DNA of 33,682 nt, from positions 1 to 33,682 of the forward strand of contig JACCZW010000091.1 of NCBI GenBank assembly GCA_013695765.1, given 5' to 3'. The stretch is from Gammaproteobacteria bacterium (GTDB lineage: Bacteria; Pseudomonadota; Gammaproteobacteria; JACCYU01). The position numbers and the translations under genes were made by a program. Positions 7,059 through 15,364 of this stretch are shown one piece after another (the stretch's first letter is position 1; each line of letters opens with the position of its first letter). The notes under the pieces were generated by a model, which was given only the letters and a program-made list of their open reading frames with translations, had not been told where the DNA came from and made no database searches.

Positions 7059-9488
7059 TCAGAAATAGTGCCGCACGCTCACCAGCGCGCTGATCGGTTG
7101 CTCTGGAAAGACCAGGGTCGAGCCGAAGAATCCGCCATCGAAGATGGGCGAGAAGTTCTCCTGATCCGTGAGATTCAACACATCCAGCCTGAAATCGGTG
7201 TCGATGCGCCGCCAATAATAATGCGCCGAGGCGTTGAGCGTGTACTGATCCCGAATCTTTACGGTGCCGAGAAAATCCAGCGGGAACGAGCTGGTGTAGA
7301 CCAGCGAGGCGTCCGCGCCAAATCCTGACTCAAACTCGTAGCCCGCGAGCGCGGAAACCAGCACGTCCGGCAGACCCGGCACTCTTCGGTCGCTAGGGTC
7401 GAACACGGTGACGTTGGGGCTGCCGATGCCGGTGCCGTCGATAATATCCGGGCGGGAGTCGTCGAAGGCGTCGACGACGGCGCGTGAGTCCTGTACGCCG
7501 GACGAGTCGTCAAAGCGCGCGTCCAGATAGCTGGCCGCCAGATTGAAATAGGCGTGCTCCGGCCGATAGGCGAGTTGCGCTTCCACTCCCTGCGTCTTGA
7601 TGCCGCTGTTGCTGCCGTCGCGGTTGCGCAGCGAGCGGGTTTGATCGAACAGCGCGAGATCGGCGTACCAGTCGGCATTCTCCGGAGCATACTTCACGCC
7701 GACCTCGTAAAGCCGGCTTTCCGTGGCTAAGTCTTCTTCGTCGATCTGATTGCCCTCTCCCAGCACGAAACCGCCGCCCAGACTGTTCGAGGTCGACTCG
7801 CTGTAGCTTACGGCAGCGTAGGTTGCCAGGGATGGTATGGGTTTGAACGTGAGGCTGCCGTTGGCGGAGCCGAGTAACTCGCGCGTCGAGTCCTCGGCGG
7901 CCTCGACTCCAGGCGGCGGGATGGGATCGCGGGCAGTGACGTCGTACCAGTCGCCGCGCACACCGCCCAGCACATTCCAGCGCGGTGTCAACTGGACGTC
8001 CTGCTGAGCGAAGGCGCCGATCTGATAGTGCGTCGAGTCCGTGGTGTCGGAGATCATGAAGTCCCCTTCGCCGTCGCCATCTAAATCATATTGCCCGCCG
8101 GGCGAGACGAACACGCCGGGACGCAATTCCACCAGCGCCGCGCGCTGCTCAGGTGTCAGCGGGATGCGGCGACTCTCGACGGGCGCGGTCAGATCGATCG
8201 GATTGTCCGCCTCGGTCGTGAACTGGCTGTAGCCGGTGACGTCGTGATATCGCGCGTCCAGCCCGATCGTCGTCTGCTGGCGCGTCTTCAAACCTAACAG
8301 TTCGGGCGCGTCATCGATGATCAGCTCGGTGCGGTTCTCCAGCGTATCCGCGTCATCGATGATCTCGACGAAGCTGTTCTGCGCGATCTCCTCGCGTTCG
8401 AAATGCTGATAAATTCCGCGGCTGGCCACGCGCCATCCGGGCGAGAGCGTGCGTTCGAAACGCGCGTTGGCAATCACGCTCTCGTTGCCGCTGATGTCGG
8501 CCGGATCGGTGAGCACCTGGCTGCGAGGAAGCTGCACCATGCCGGTCGGGCTGATCACGGCGCCGGGCGCGGGAATGGTCGAGCCGTTGGGTTGCAAACC
8601 TTCGCCGGTGATATAGGTGCCGTTGTCGATGAGTTCCTGCGTCGGTCGGTTCCAGCCGCCGATGTCGGTAAAATCGACGTTGAAGTATTCGAAGTTGAAG
8701 TCAAACAAAGTGGAGGCGTCCGGCTTGAGCCTATAGGCCGCGAACACGCTCTGGCTTTCGTACTCGGCGAAGTCGTAGAAACTTCCTTCATCACGATTTT
8801 CAACGGCAATTCGCACACCGGATCGACCCGCGTCCAGCGGTCGCGAATAGTCCAGTTGCTGGCGGTACTGATCATAACTCCCAGCGCTCAGTTCCAGGCT
8901 TCCGCGAGCCTGATCGAGATCCGGCCGTTTGGGGATCAGGTTGATAAAGCCGCCCACTCTCTGCGTGGACCCGAGCACCACCGGCGGCGGGCCTTTGATC
9001 ACGTCGATCTGCTCGAAACTGTTCAACGACAACGGCGCGCCCAAACCGTTGTTTCCGCCCTGACGACGCAGGCCGTCCTGAAATATCTCGCCTAACTGGC
9101 CGCGGATCTCCGGCAGGCTCGCGACACCAAAGGTGTTCGGCGCGTAGGTGTTCGGCACCACTCTTTGCAGATCGCGAATTTCGACGATGTTCGCGCGTTC
9201 AATTAAATCCCCGGAAATCGGCGTCACGGCGCGCGGCGTGTCGAGCACGGAGCGGCTGCCGCCGAACGGCCCCTCTACATCGAGTTCGCTCGGCAGCGCC
9301 GGCAGAATAAGCGGCGCGCTCGCCTCGGCCTCGATCAATATCGGTTCCAGCTCAACCGGCTTTGCGCGCCCGACGCCCGACGTTTCGTTCTCGGCTCGGA
9401 CAAGGCTTGAAGTCAAAGCCATTCCAGCAAGCAATAGAGCTACGGTTAACGCGCAGCGCCCAGCCTCGCTATTGTTAGTTTTCGACAC
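7059..9488 (-). CDS. TonB-dependent outer-membrane receptor
   Basis: An 809-residue receptor opened by GTG at 9488. It has a signal peptide (residues 1 to about 32, ending SSLVRA), a possible TonB box around 47-56 (ELEPILIEAE), a plug of about 75-190 with the conserved IDVIKGPPPVVLGSTQRVGG, and a long beta-barrel ending in the aromatic VRHYF expected for BAM insertion. Plug style is close to the siderophore-receptor group, but no ligand can be inferred. It is the first gene of the minus-strand operon and probably moves the ligand into the periplasm for the YnjB-like protein. The ribosome binding site is weak. A perfect 11-bp hairpin lies in its leader. Confidence 0.9.
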   Translation of the reverse strand: MSKTNNSEAGRCALTVALLLAGMALTSSLVRAENETSGVGRAKPVELEPILIEAEASAPLILPALPSELDVEGPFGGSRSVLDTPRAVTPISGDLIERANIVEIRDLQRVVPNTYAPNTFGVASLPEIRGQLGEIFQDGLRRQGGNNGLGAPLSLNSFEQIDVIKGPPPVVLGSTQRVGGFINLIPKRPDLDQARGSLELSAGSYDQYRQQLDYSRPLDAGRSGVRIAVENRDEGSFYDFAEYESQSVFAAYRLKPDASTLFDFNFEYFNVDFTDIGGWNRPTQELIDNGTYITGEGLQPNGSTIPAPGAVISPTGMVQLPRSQVLTDPADISGNESVIANARFERTLSPGWRVASRGIYQHFEREEIAQNSFVEIIDDADTLENRTELIIDDAPELLGLKTRQQTTIGLDARYHDVTGYSQFTTEADNPIDLTAPVESRRIPLTPEQRAALVELRPGVFVSPGGQYDLDGDGEGDFMISDTTDSTHYQIGAFAQQDVQLTPRWNVLGGVRGDWYDVTARDPIPPPGVEAAEDSTRELLGSANGSLTFKPIPSLATYAAVSYSESTSNSLGGGFVLGEGNQIDEEDLATESRLYEVGVKYAPENADWYADLALFDQTRSLRNRDGSNSGIKTQGVEAQLAYRPEHAYFNLAASYLDARFDDSSGVQDSRAVVDAFDDSRPDIIDGTGIGSPNVTVFDPSDRRVPGLPDVLVSALAGYEFESGFGADASLVYTSSFPLDFLGTVKIRDQYTLNASAHYYWRRIDTDFRLDVLNLTDQENFSPIFDGGFFGSTLVFPEQPISALVSVRHYF

Positions 9489-9828
9489 GTGAGCCTCGGT
9501 GACTGGATGGTTCTTTACGCGTTACGGTCGATCAGCGGCGGAGCAGCGCCCGCATTAGTGCGAGGCCCGCGCACTAATGCAAAGACTCGTGCAAAGACCC
9601 AAGAACCCTCGACTTGAATTTTTGTTCATAGGAACGTGCGGCGTTTTTTGCGAACGCGTGTTTGGGCGACCGCTACTCGTTAGTGACCCCGCACCGCGCA
9701 GTCTACGTTAAACGCTCTTGCTTTGGCGCCGCGAGTTTGCGCGCTCGCTTATCCTTAATGCAGGCGCTTGCACATACATGGTCCGGTCCTGGTCTTACCG
9801 GTTGGTGGCCGCGAGATAACTTGTGCGC
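9489..9828. other. Gene-free leader of the TonB/ABC operon
   Basis: About 340 bases separate the DUF547 stop from the TonB receptor start. Apart from the hairpin at 9552-9580 I see no open frame or known riboswitch signature; in particular, no TPP-box CUGAGA pairing with an ACCUGAUC-like partner on the minus strand. The operon promoter is probably here, but no convincing -35/-10 pair could be assigned. Confidence 0.5.
9552..9580. repeat. Perfect 11-bp inverted repeat in receptor leader
   Basis: GCATTAGTGCG (9552-9562) pairs with CGCACTAATGC (9570-9580) across a 7-base loop. It lies about 65 bases upstream of the receptor start. No T-run follows on either strand, so a regulator-binding site or 5'-UTR structure is more likely than a terminator. 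Confidence 0.6.
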
Positions 9829-10647
9829 TTACTTTGCGTCGTTCAAGGTCCAGTCGTAATCGTCGCCGCTGCTGTGGTCCACGCCTGCAAGCTGCTTGCG
9901 GAGCTCGGGCCCGGCGTATCGCTTGAGGTGTGCAATCACGCCGGCGTCGGAGCCGCCGAAGTCGGACTTGAACCACTCGTAAATGCTGGAGACGTACAGC
10001 TCGCCCTCCTCCATGCGCGCGCCGCGCGGCGAGTTGACGTATGCGCTGGCGTTGGCTTCGGCAAGCCTTTGCGCGTTTTCGCCGGTATACGCGTCGCGGA
10101 CAAGATTGGGGCAGCCAACCGAAGCGCAGTTCACGCTGTAGTGGATAAGCGGGTCTTTCCAGATGGGGCGCAGGATGCGGTGCTCGATGTCGTCGAGGCT
10201 CACGGCCTCACCTTCGACCTTAAGAAACGGCTCGCTCCACGGCCCGCTGGTGAAAAACCCGCCGCCCAGATCGATGTCGCGGATGCTCTCCACCGGGTAA
10301 TGCTCGAGCACTGTTTTGATCGTGGCGGCGTTGTATAGATTGATCCAGTACGCGCGCTGTTCATCGCGGTTGTAGCCGCTGATTTTAACCGCCTGTAGCG
10401 CGGCCAGATAACCGGACAGATCCCACAGGTCCTTTGCCGTTACTGCACCGTAGCTGAAACGGTTCAAGCCCAGTGCGGCTGACCGAATGTACTTCTTCAG
10501 CAGCTTATCCCAGACGGCGTGGTCAATGACCGCGGTGGACTTTTCGTCATGCGCTGTCCAGCGCTCCCACAGCTCGGCCTCGGGCGCGGCCGATGCAGTG
10601 ACCGCGAAGGTCAACCCCACCGCCAGTAAAGCAAGTTGCCGCAGCAC
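9829..10647 (-). CDS. Secreted DUF547 protein
   Basis: A 272-residue protein with a clear signal peptide (MLRQLALLAVGLTFAVTASA) and the DUF547 core: RAYWINLYNAATIKTVLEHY, the Cys-containing HYSVNCASVGCPNL (the family's most conserved segment), and SPRGARMEEGELYVSSIYEW. DUF547 proteins are secreted or lipid-anchored proteins of unknown activity. The gene is transcribed away from lactonase 1, with a shared 310-base intergenic region. It precedes the TonB operon on the same strand, but the 340-base gap suggests a separate transcript. Confidence 0.88.
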   Translation of the reverse strand: MLRQLALLAVGLTFAVTASAAPEAELWERWTAHDEKSTAVIDHAVWDKLLKKYIRSAALGLNRFSYGAVTAKDLWDLSGYLAALQAVKISGYNRDEQRAYWINLYNAATIKTVLEHYPVESIRDIDLGGGFFTSGPWSEPFLKVEGEAVSLDDIEHRILRPIWKDPLIHYSVNCASVGCPNLVRDAYTGENAQRLAEANASAYVNSPRGARMEEGELYVSSIYEWFKSDFGGSDAGVIAHLKRYAGPELRKQLAGVDHSSGDDYDWTLNDAK

Positions 10648-10957
10648 GTTAGTCCCTCCGCTTATTTTTCATTACCGAGTCTACGAGCCTTCCAAAGCAA
10701 TGCAGGCTGTACCACCGCGTAAGCGTTACGCCGGCAAGCTCGGTCGGATGCGGGCAGTATGTTAACTGAATCTTCTCGCGCCGCGAATCAGTGTTTTCAC
10801 TGCCAAAAAGTACTTGTTAGTGCCGATTCTATGCGTTCGAGCACCGCCTACACTCGTTTTTTAGTTGCCCCACGGTTCATCGACCTATCGTCAAGCAGTA
10901 GTAAACGGCGCCGCCTCGTTGAACACATGCTCACCATCGCTTCCGGAGACATGCGTT
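10648..10957. other. Divergent promoter region, DUF547 / lactonase 1
   Basis: This 310-base region separates two genes read in opposite directions and must hold both promoters. It lacks the 11-bp repeat element found before lactonase 2. No inverted repeat of note was seen. GGAG at 10944-10947 is the lactonase ribosome binding site. Confidence 0.4.
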
Positions 10958-12154
10958 ATGCAACCAATCGAATTATCCAATATCTTTAAACGAACAACAC
11001 TTTGCGCGGGACTGACCCTGATCGCAGGCACCACCTACGCCGCCAGTCAGGAGGCGCCGCAACCCGGCGCCGTCTACGTGATGACCAACGAGGCCGCTGG
11101 CAACGGCATAGCAGTGTTTGCTCGCGCCGCCGGTGGCACAGTGGCGTTGCAAGGCACCGTTGCCACCGGCGGCCTGGGTGTCGGTGCGTTACTGGATTCG
11201 CAGGATGCCCTGATCCTGAACGATGACCACAGCTTGCTGTTCGCGGCCAACTCCGGCAGCGACGAGATCACCGTATTTGCCGTGAGTGCCGACGGCCTGG
11301 AATTAACCGAGGTCAGCCGCGTTGCTTCGGGTGGTGACCGCCCGGTAAGCCTGACCATCAATGATAGTCTCCTCTACGTCCTCAACTCCGGCAGCGAGGG
11401 CAACATCACCGGCTTTACGGTGGGCGAGAACGGAGCCCTTACTCCGCTGGCGGATTCAACCCAATCTTTAAGCACCAGCGAATTCATCCCCTGCAGCGAA
11501 CTACCCTTTCCTCGCGAAGCCACGGGCGACTGCAATGTCGTGAGTCCCGGCGAGGTGGAGTTCAGCCCCGACGGCCGCTTTCTGGTGGTGACGGAACGCT
11601 TGATCAACCAGTTCAGCGTCTATCCGGTAAGCGATGCAGGGGTAGCGGGCTCGGCCACGCAGCAGCCTTCCGCGGGTGAGACACCGTTCGGATTCGCCTT
11701 CGATGCGCAAGGCCGCATGTTCGTTTCGGAGGCCTTTGAGGACCGTCCCGCCGAGGGCGCGGCCTCCTCGTATAACCTTTCCGAGGATGGCGAACTAAGC
11801 GTCATCACCAACTCACTCCATAATACGGAAAACGCCTCGTGCTGGCTCGTGGTCACGCCGGACGGACGCTATACCTACACCGCGAACCCACAGGCCGGCA
11901 CCATCACGGGCTACGCCATCAACGAAAACGGCAGCCTGCGCTTGCTCGATGCGGACGGCGTCACTGGCGGCGGTGAGGACCGCACCGGCGACCCTCGGGA
12001 TATCGAATTGAGCGCCGACGGTCGTTATCTGTACTCACTGAACAATGTCGGGTTCACCTTGGCGATTCATCAGGTGAACGGCAACGGCAGTCCCACCCGT
12101 CTACCTGGCGCGCGCGGGTTTCCACCCAACTCGGTAGGAATCGCGGCCTTCTGA
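10958..12154 (+). CDS. Secreted beta-propeller lactonase-family protein 1
   Basis: A 398-residue secreted protein. ATG 10958 is chosen because GGAG precedes it by about ten bases and it opens a signal peptide ending near TTYAASQ; longer reading adds non-signal sequence. The mature part has repeated beta-propeller blades (LLFAANSGSDEITVFAVSAD, LLYVLNSGSEGNITGF, FSPDGRFLVVTERLINQFSV, LSADGRYLYSLNN), the pattern of the lactonase/YncE-type propeller (PF10282, 6-phosphogluconolactonase-like). The export signal argues against a cytosolic pentose-phosphate role. Substrate unknown. Lactonase 2 is a clear paralogue with the same blade order and similar ends. Confidence 0.88.
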   Translation: MQPIELSNIFKRTTLCAGLTLIAGTTYAASQEAPQPGAVYVMTNEAAGNGIAVFARAAGGTVALQGTVATGGLGVGALLDSQDALILNDDHSLLFAANSGSDEITVFAVSADGLELTEVSRVASGGDRPVSLTINDSLLYVLNSGSEGNITGFTVGENGALTPLADSTQSLSTSEFIPCSELPFPREATGDCNVVSPGEVEFSPDGRFLVVTERLINQFSVYPVSDAGVAGSATQQPSAGETPFGFAFDAQGRMFVSEAFEDRPAEGAASSYNLSEDGELSVITNSLHNTENASCWLVVTPDGRYTYTANPQAGTITGYAINENGSLRLLDADGVTGGGEDRTGDPRDIELSADGRYLYSLNNVGFTLAIHQVNGNGSPTRLPGARGFPPNSVGIAAF

Positions 12155-12192
12155 CCTTCCCGCCAGAAGTCGTCTACGGCCGGCTAAGGAAT

Positions 12193-12209
12193 CTCTGATT
12201 AAGTCAGAG
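12193..12209. repeat. Short inverted repeat after lactonase 1
   Basis: CTCTGA and TCAGAG form six-base arms around TTAAG, about 40 bases past the lactonase 1 stop. There is no T-run, so it is a weak terminator candidate at best; it may also be a remnant of a transposon end. Confidence 0.3.
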
Positions 12210-12340
12210 CTTCCCTGACAAGGCGCCAGTGTTATAAGTCCAGGGATGGACGCTGGCCCCGGCTATCCGTGACGGGCGAAACCTTGACCTCGCCCGTTAC
12301 GACCCCAATCAACATAGGCGCCGTCCGCTCATGAGCCGAC

Positions 12341-12448
12341 ATGCTCAAGCGTGTGACAATCGTCGCACTGACGCTCGCAATGCTAACGATCTCCAGTCAT
12401 GGCGACGGGCAAAGTCACGACCGTGTGCGTAGAGGCGCCGCTTTATGA
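12341..12448 (+). CDS. Small signal-peptide-like ORF overlapping regulator
   Basis: A 35-residue frame, MLKRVTIVALTLAMLTISSH then a short polar tail, ends in TGA overlapping the ATG of the response regulator by ATGA. The N-terminus looks like an export signal or single membrane helix. It could be a leader that couples translation to the regulator, or the surviving front end of a lost secreted gene. No family was recognised. Confidence 0.35.
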   Translation: MLKRVTIVALTLAMLTISSHGDGQSHDRVRRGAAL

Positions 12449-12987
12449 TTAAGGTGCTGGTAGTCGACGATCACGCCTTGTTCCGGCAGGGCATCATCAA
12501 TCTATTCGAGCGAATCGATGACTTCCCGGTGGGCGGCGAAGCCAGCTCCGGAGCGCAAGCAATTCAAGTGGCGAAACGGCTGTCACCCGACGTGATCGTC
12601 ATGGACATTAAGATGAAGGACATCGACGGCATCACGGCCGCGAAGCTATTGCGCGAACGCGGCGTGCAGGCGGCGGTCGTGCTGATCACCTTGCATCGCG
12701 AGCGACATTTCACCGAGCGCGCGCGCCGGGAAGCGAACGTCAATGGCTATGTGCTCAAGCAGGACGCCTTCGAAGACCTGGTCAATTCGGTGCGCACGGT
12801 GCACCGCGGAGGCAGCTATTACAGCCCGATCCTTGCCCGCGAGCTCGGCCTGATCGGTGAAGACGGCGCTTGGTTTGCCTCTAATGGGCGGCGAACGTAC
12901 GGTTTTGCGCTGATCGCCGAGGCTATAGCAGCGAGGCGATCGCGGGAAAACCCCATTTTACGCTTTGACATTGCCACGATCTTTTAG
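12445..12987 (+). CDS. NarL-type response regulator with destroyed HTH domain
   Basis: The first about 120 residues are an intact receiver: acidic pair Asp8/Asp9, phospho-acceptor Asp54 (VIVMDIKMKDIDG), switch Thr82 (VVLITLH) and Lys105 (GYVLKQDAF). Then the expected LuxR-type HTH breaks up. Reading across phases recovers ERTVLR (12893-12910), LIAE (12910-12921) and GYSSEAIAGKPHFTL (12921-12965), the order seen in NarL family HTHs, but in three different frames. The downstream tail contains PAELVCSSMRTRE, like the end of such a domain. The protein as encoded keeps a phosphorylatable receiver and an unrelated C-terminus, so it probably cannot bind DNA. No kinase gene is adjacent. Confidence 0.8.
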   Translation: MIKVLVVDDHALFRQGIINLFERIDDFPVGGEASSGAQAIQVAKRLSPDVIVMDIKMKDIDGITAAKLLRERGVQAAVVLITLHRERHFTERARREANVNGYVLKQDAFEDLVNSVRTVHRGGSYYSPILARELGLIGEDGAWFASNGRRTYGFALIAEAIAARRSRENPILRFDIATIF

Positions 12988-13087
12988 CGCCGGCCGAACT
13001 CGTGTGTTCGTCTATGAGAACTCGTGAAAAGCGTGCAGTGCAAGGTGTGGATCTTGGGGACGTCCTACTGAACTGACCAAGACCGCC

Positions 13088-13402
13088 ATGCCTGATCCTC
13101 AAACACCAACCCTGCGCTTCGCGCACGTGGATCACCAGACCAACGCGGAGACGGTCGGACTCGATCTTCGTCCAACGGAAGTGATTCTGTTCGGGAACCC
13201 CGCACTCGGCACGCCGCTCATGCAGCAAAGCCAGACCGCGGGCCTGGACTTGCCTCAGAAGATCCTGGCGTTTCAAGACGCGCAAGAGGCAGTGCAGATC
13301 GCCTACGACGCTGCGTCTTATATCGCAAACCGCCACGCGATCGAGGGCGCCGACGAAGCACTCGGCATGCAGCCAACGCCGCGACTGTCGACATGTTTTT
13401 AA
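13088..13402 (+). CDS. DUF302 protein, N-terminally short
   Basis: The 104-residue product carries the DUF302 core: LRFAHVDHQTNAETVGLDLR, PTEVILFGNPALGTPLMQQS, AGLDLPQKILAFQDA and QIAYDAASYIANRHAIEG. DUF302 proteins are small, often secreted or lipid-linked domains of unknown function. Compared with typical members, the first strand/helix and the signal peptide are missing, so it may be a truncated gene expressed from an internal ATG. It is followed directly by a second, broken copy of the same domain. Confidence 0.75.
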   Translation: MPDPQTPTLRFAHVDHQTNAETVGLDLRPTEVILFGNPALGTPLMQQSQTAGLDLPQKILAFQDAQEAVQIAYDAASYIANRHAIEGADEALGMQPTPRLSTCF

Positions 13403-13546
13403 GGCCCACCCGATTGCTGGTATTCGGAATCCGGCGCTCGGCACGCCACTGATACAATGCGCTCAAACCATTGGCATCGACCTTCCTCAAAAAGTTCTCG
13501 TCTACAAAGATGCGGACAGGCGCGTGATGATTGCGTATAACGATTC
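13402..13546 (+). pseudogene. Second DUF302 domain fragment, frameshifted
   Basis: Immediately after the first DUF302 stop, the sequence reads RPTRLLVFG in one phase and, after a one-base change near 13430, NPALGTPLIQCAQTIGIDLP then QKVLVYKDADRRVMIAYND in another. This matches the middle and end of DUF302 and aligns with FGNPALGTPLMQQSQTAGLD of the upstream gene. There is no start codon or N-terminal part. It ends shortly before the methyltransferase ATG. Confidence 0.75.
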
Positions 13547-13579
13547 AATAACCCTTCTTTCAGCGACCGTAACAATTTT

Positions 13580-14443
13580 ATGCGTAGCTTTATTATCTTG
13601 ATTCTCGGCGGTTGCATGGTTTGCTCGTCCGGCGCGCATGGCGCGCCGATCAACGAACTCGTCACGCAGGCCATGCAAGGTGATCATCGCGATCCCGCAA
13701 ACGTTGAACGTGACCGTTATCGTCATCCCTTACAAACCTTGCGGTTCTTGGGATTAAGGTCGGACATGACGGCGGTCGAAATATGGCCCGGCGAGGGCTG
13801 GTACACGGAGATTTTAGCGCCGGTCATGCGGCCTGAAGGCATCTACTATGCGGCGGGGTTTGCGATGACGGCGAGCCGCACTCCACAGTGGCGCGAGGAC
13901 ATGCAGATCGCCTACATGAACAAACTCGGAAAACAGCCGGACGTCTACGATCACGTCGTCAGTACCGAACTCTCATACCCCGAGCGCACGACCATCGCGC
14001 CGCCGGGAACCGCCGACATCGTGCTGACCTTCCGCAACGTGCACAACTGGATGCAAGGCCACTATGCCCCCGGAATGTTTCGGGCGTTTTACCGGGCCTT
14101 GAAACCGGGCGGCATCTTGGGGTTGGTGGAACATCGCGCCAAGCCCGGCGCCACTATGAAAACCATGATCGAGAGTGGCTACGTCACCGAGCGGCACATC
14201 ATCGACCTGGCCCGCCAGGCCGGTTTCGAACTGGAGGCGAAGTCCGAGATCAACGCCAACCCCGAAGATACGAAAGACTATCCGGAGGGCGTCTGGACAT
14301 TGCCGCCGACTTTGCGTCTCTGCGCGGAGATGGATGAGGGTCCCGATCAGAAGCGTTGTGACCGGAAGTACCGTGCGATCGGCGAATCGGACCGCATGAC
14401 GCTTCGCTTCCGTAAGCCCGTGACGTCCACTACTGCGAAATGA
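13580..14443 (+). CDS. Secreted SAM methyltransferase-like protein 1
   Basis: A 287-residue protein with an N-terminal signal (MRSFIILILGGCMVCSSGAH) followed by a class I methyltransferase-like domain. Motif I is TAVEIWPGEGWYTEILAP; motif IV resembles DIVLTFRNVHNWM; post-motif GGILGLVEHR is also present. It matches the COG4798 'predicted methyltransferase' pattern, in which the nucleotide-binding glycine loop is modified and many members carry export signals. Activity outside the cytoplasm would lack SAM, so a non-methyltransferase role is possible. A close paralogue lies at 30412-31197. The ribosome binding site is poor. Confidence 0.82.
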   Translation: MRSFIILILGGCMVCSSGAHGAPINELVTQAMQGDHRDPANVERDRYRHPLQTLRFLGLRSDMTAVEIWPGEGWYTEILAPVMRPEGIYYAAGFAMTASRTPQWREDMQIAYMNKLGKQPDVYDHVVSTELSYPERTTIAPPGTADIVLTFRNVHNWMQGHYAPGMFRAFYRALKPGGILGLVEHRAKPGATMKTMIESGYVTERHIIDLARQAGFELEAKSEINANPEDTKDYPEGVWTLPPTLRLCAEMDEGPDQKRCDRKYRAIGESDRMTLRFRKPVTSTTAK

Positions 14444-14541
14444 GCGCATAGAGATCCATCAGACCGGCGAGATAGCGCGGAAAACACAGCGATCCAATAC
14501 TGTTTGAATCCCGGTCTACCAAACAGCCTGGTGATCTCTAG

Positions 14542-15201
14542 TTGTCACACCAATCTCTTATCGATCTGAATCGGCGTCGCTGGCAGCGCCTCTGTGTGTC
14601 GCTTCGGGTTGTAAACCTACCGGATAAGGCGAGCGTCTATCGGCAAGGAGAGCGCTGCGCCGATGTATATGCCATCGCGCGCGGACACATCAAACTCACC
14701 CGGGTCAGCGCAGCCGGCATGGCTCACACCATGATCATCCTGCCTGCCGGCGACGTGTGCGGCGCGCCCCTCACCGGCGAGCCCATCCCGCGGGTTCCCG
14801 ACACAGCAACCACGAAAGGGGCGGCCGAGCTCTATCGCATTCCGGTACGGGAGCTGATGGCGGCCGTGGCCACAGATACCGAACTCGCGGAATTCATCAT
14901 CCAGCGCCTCGCGAAACGGCAGGGTTTCCTGGAACGCCGCGTCGAACAACTGCTGAATCGCGACGTGAGCGGCCGGGTGGTGGCAATACTCTTCGAGTTG
15001 ACCGGCAGCTACGGCGGGCGTTGTGCGCATGGACACGAGATCGATGTCCGCTTGACCCAGCAGGAGCTCGCGGAGATGACCGGCGCCAGCCGCCCGACGG
15101 TGAGCACGGTCCTGAACCGGCTGCGCGATAAAGGCATCATCAGCTATACGCGCCACTACATCTGTATCGAAAGCCTGCGCGCGCTCGAAAAATATATCTA
15201 A
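14542..15201 (+). CDS. Crp/Fnr-family transcription regulator
   Basis: A 219-residue regulator. The N-terminal half is a cyclic-nucleotide-binding-like beta barrel (VYRQGERCADVYAIARGHIK, MIILPAGDVCGAPL); then comes a long dimer helix (FIIQRLAKRQGFLERRVEQL) and an HTH_Crp_2 winged helix with recognition region LTQQELAEMTGASRPTVSTV. The TTG start at 14542 directly follows an in-frame TAG, so no earlier start is possible. The FNR cysteine cluster is absent; a single Cys near residue 18 does not suggest an Fe-S sensor. It lies 160 bases before the P460 gene, which it might control. Confidence 0.85.
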   Translation: MSHQSLIDLNRRRWQRLCVSLRVVNLPDKASVYRQGERCADVYAIARGHIKLTRVSAAGMAHTMIILPAGDVCGAPLTGEPIPRVPDTATTKGAAELYRIPVRELMAAVATDTELAEFIIQRLAKRQGFLERRVEQLLNRDVSGRVVAILFELTGSYGGRCAHGHEIDVRLTQQELAEMTGASRPTVSTVLNRLRDKGIISYTRHYICIESLRALEKYI

Positions 15202-15217
15202 CGGGCGATACGCGCCG

Positions 15218-15247
15218 CTTGATGGGTGCCGCACCCGGACCATCAAG
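15218..15247 (+). terminator. Hairpin after Crp/Fnr gene
   Basis: CTTGATGG (15218-15225) pairs with CCATCAAG (15240-15247), with an internal GGGTG/CACCC option. It starts 17 bases after the regulator stop. The following bases lack an immediate T-run; a T7 stretch occurs about 25 bases later. Terminator function is plausible but weak. Confidence 0.35.
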
Positions 15248-15364
15248 TCCCGTGTTTGTGTAGCTACTGCTTCGTTTTTTTGCGAACTGTCGCGAGGCTG
15301 ACAGACACCGCAGGGCGCGATTCCTATATTCGGGCGCGTACACCTGAGCTGCGGAGGAAATGTG

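Noticed and set aside
9489-9828. TPP or other riboswitch before the TonB/YnjBCD operon
   Set aside because: No CUGAGA or other known riboswitch core was found on the minus strand; only a simple hairpin.
12180-12212. Insertion-sequence end after lactonase 1
   Set aside because: The small inverted repeat is suggestive, but there is no matching partner end, transposase or target duplication.
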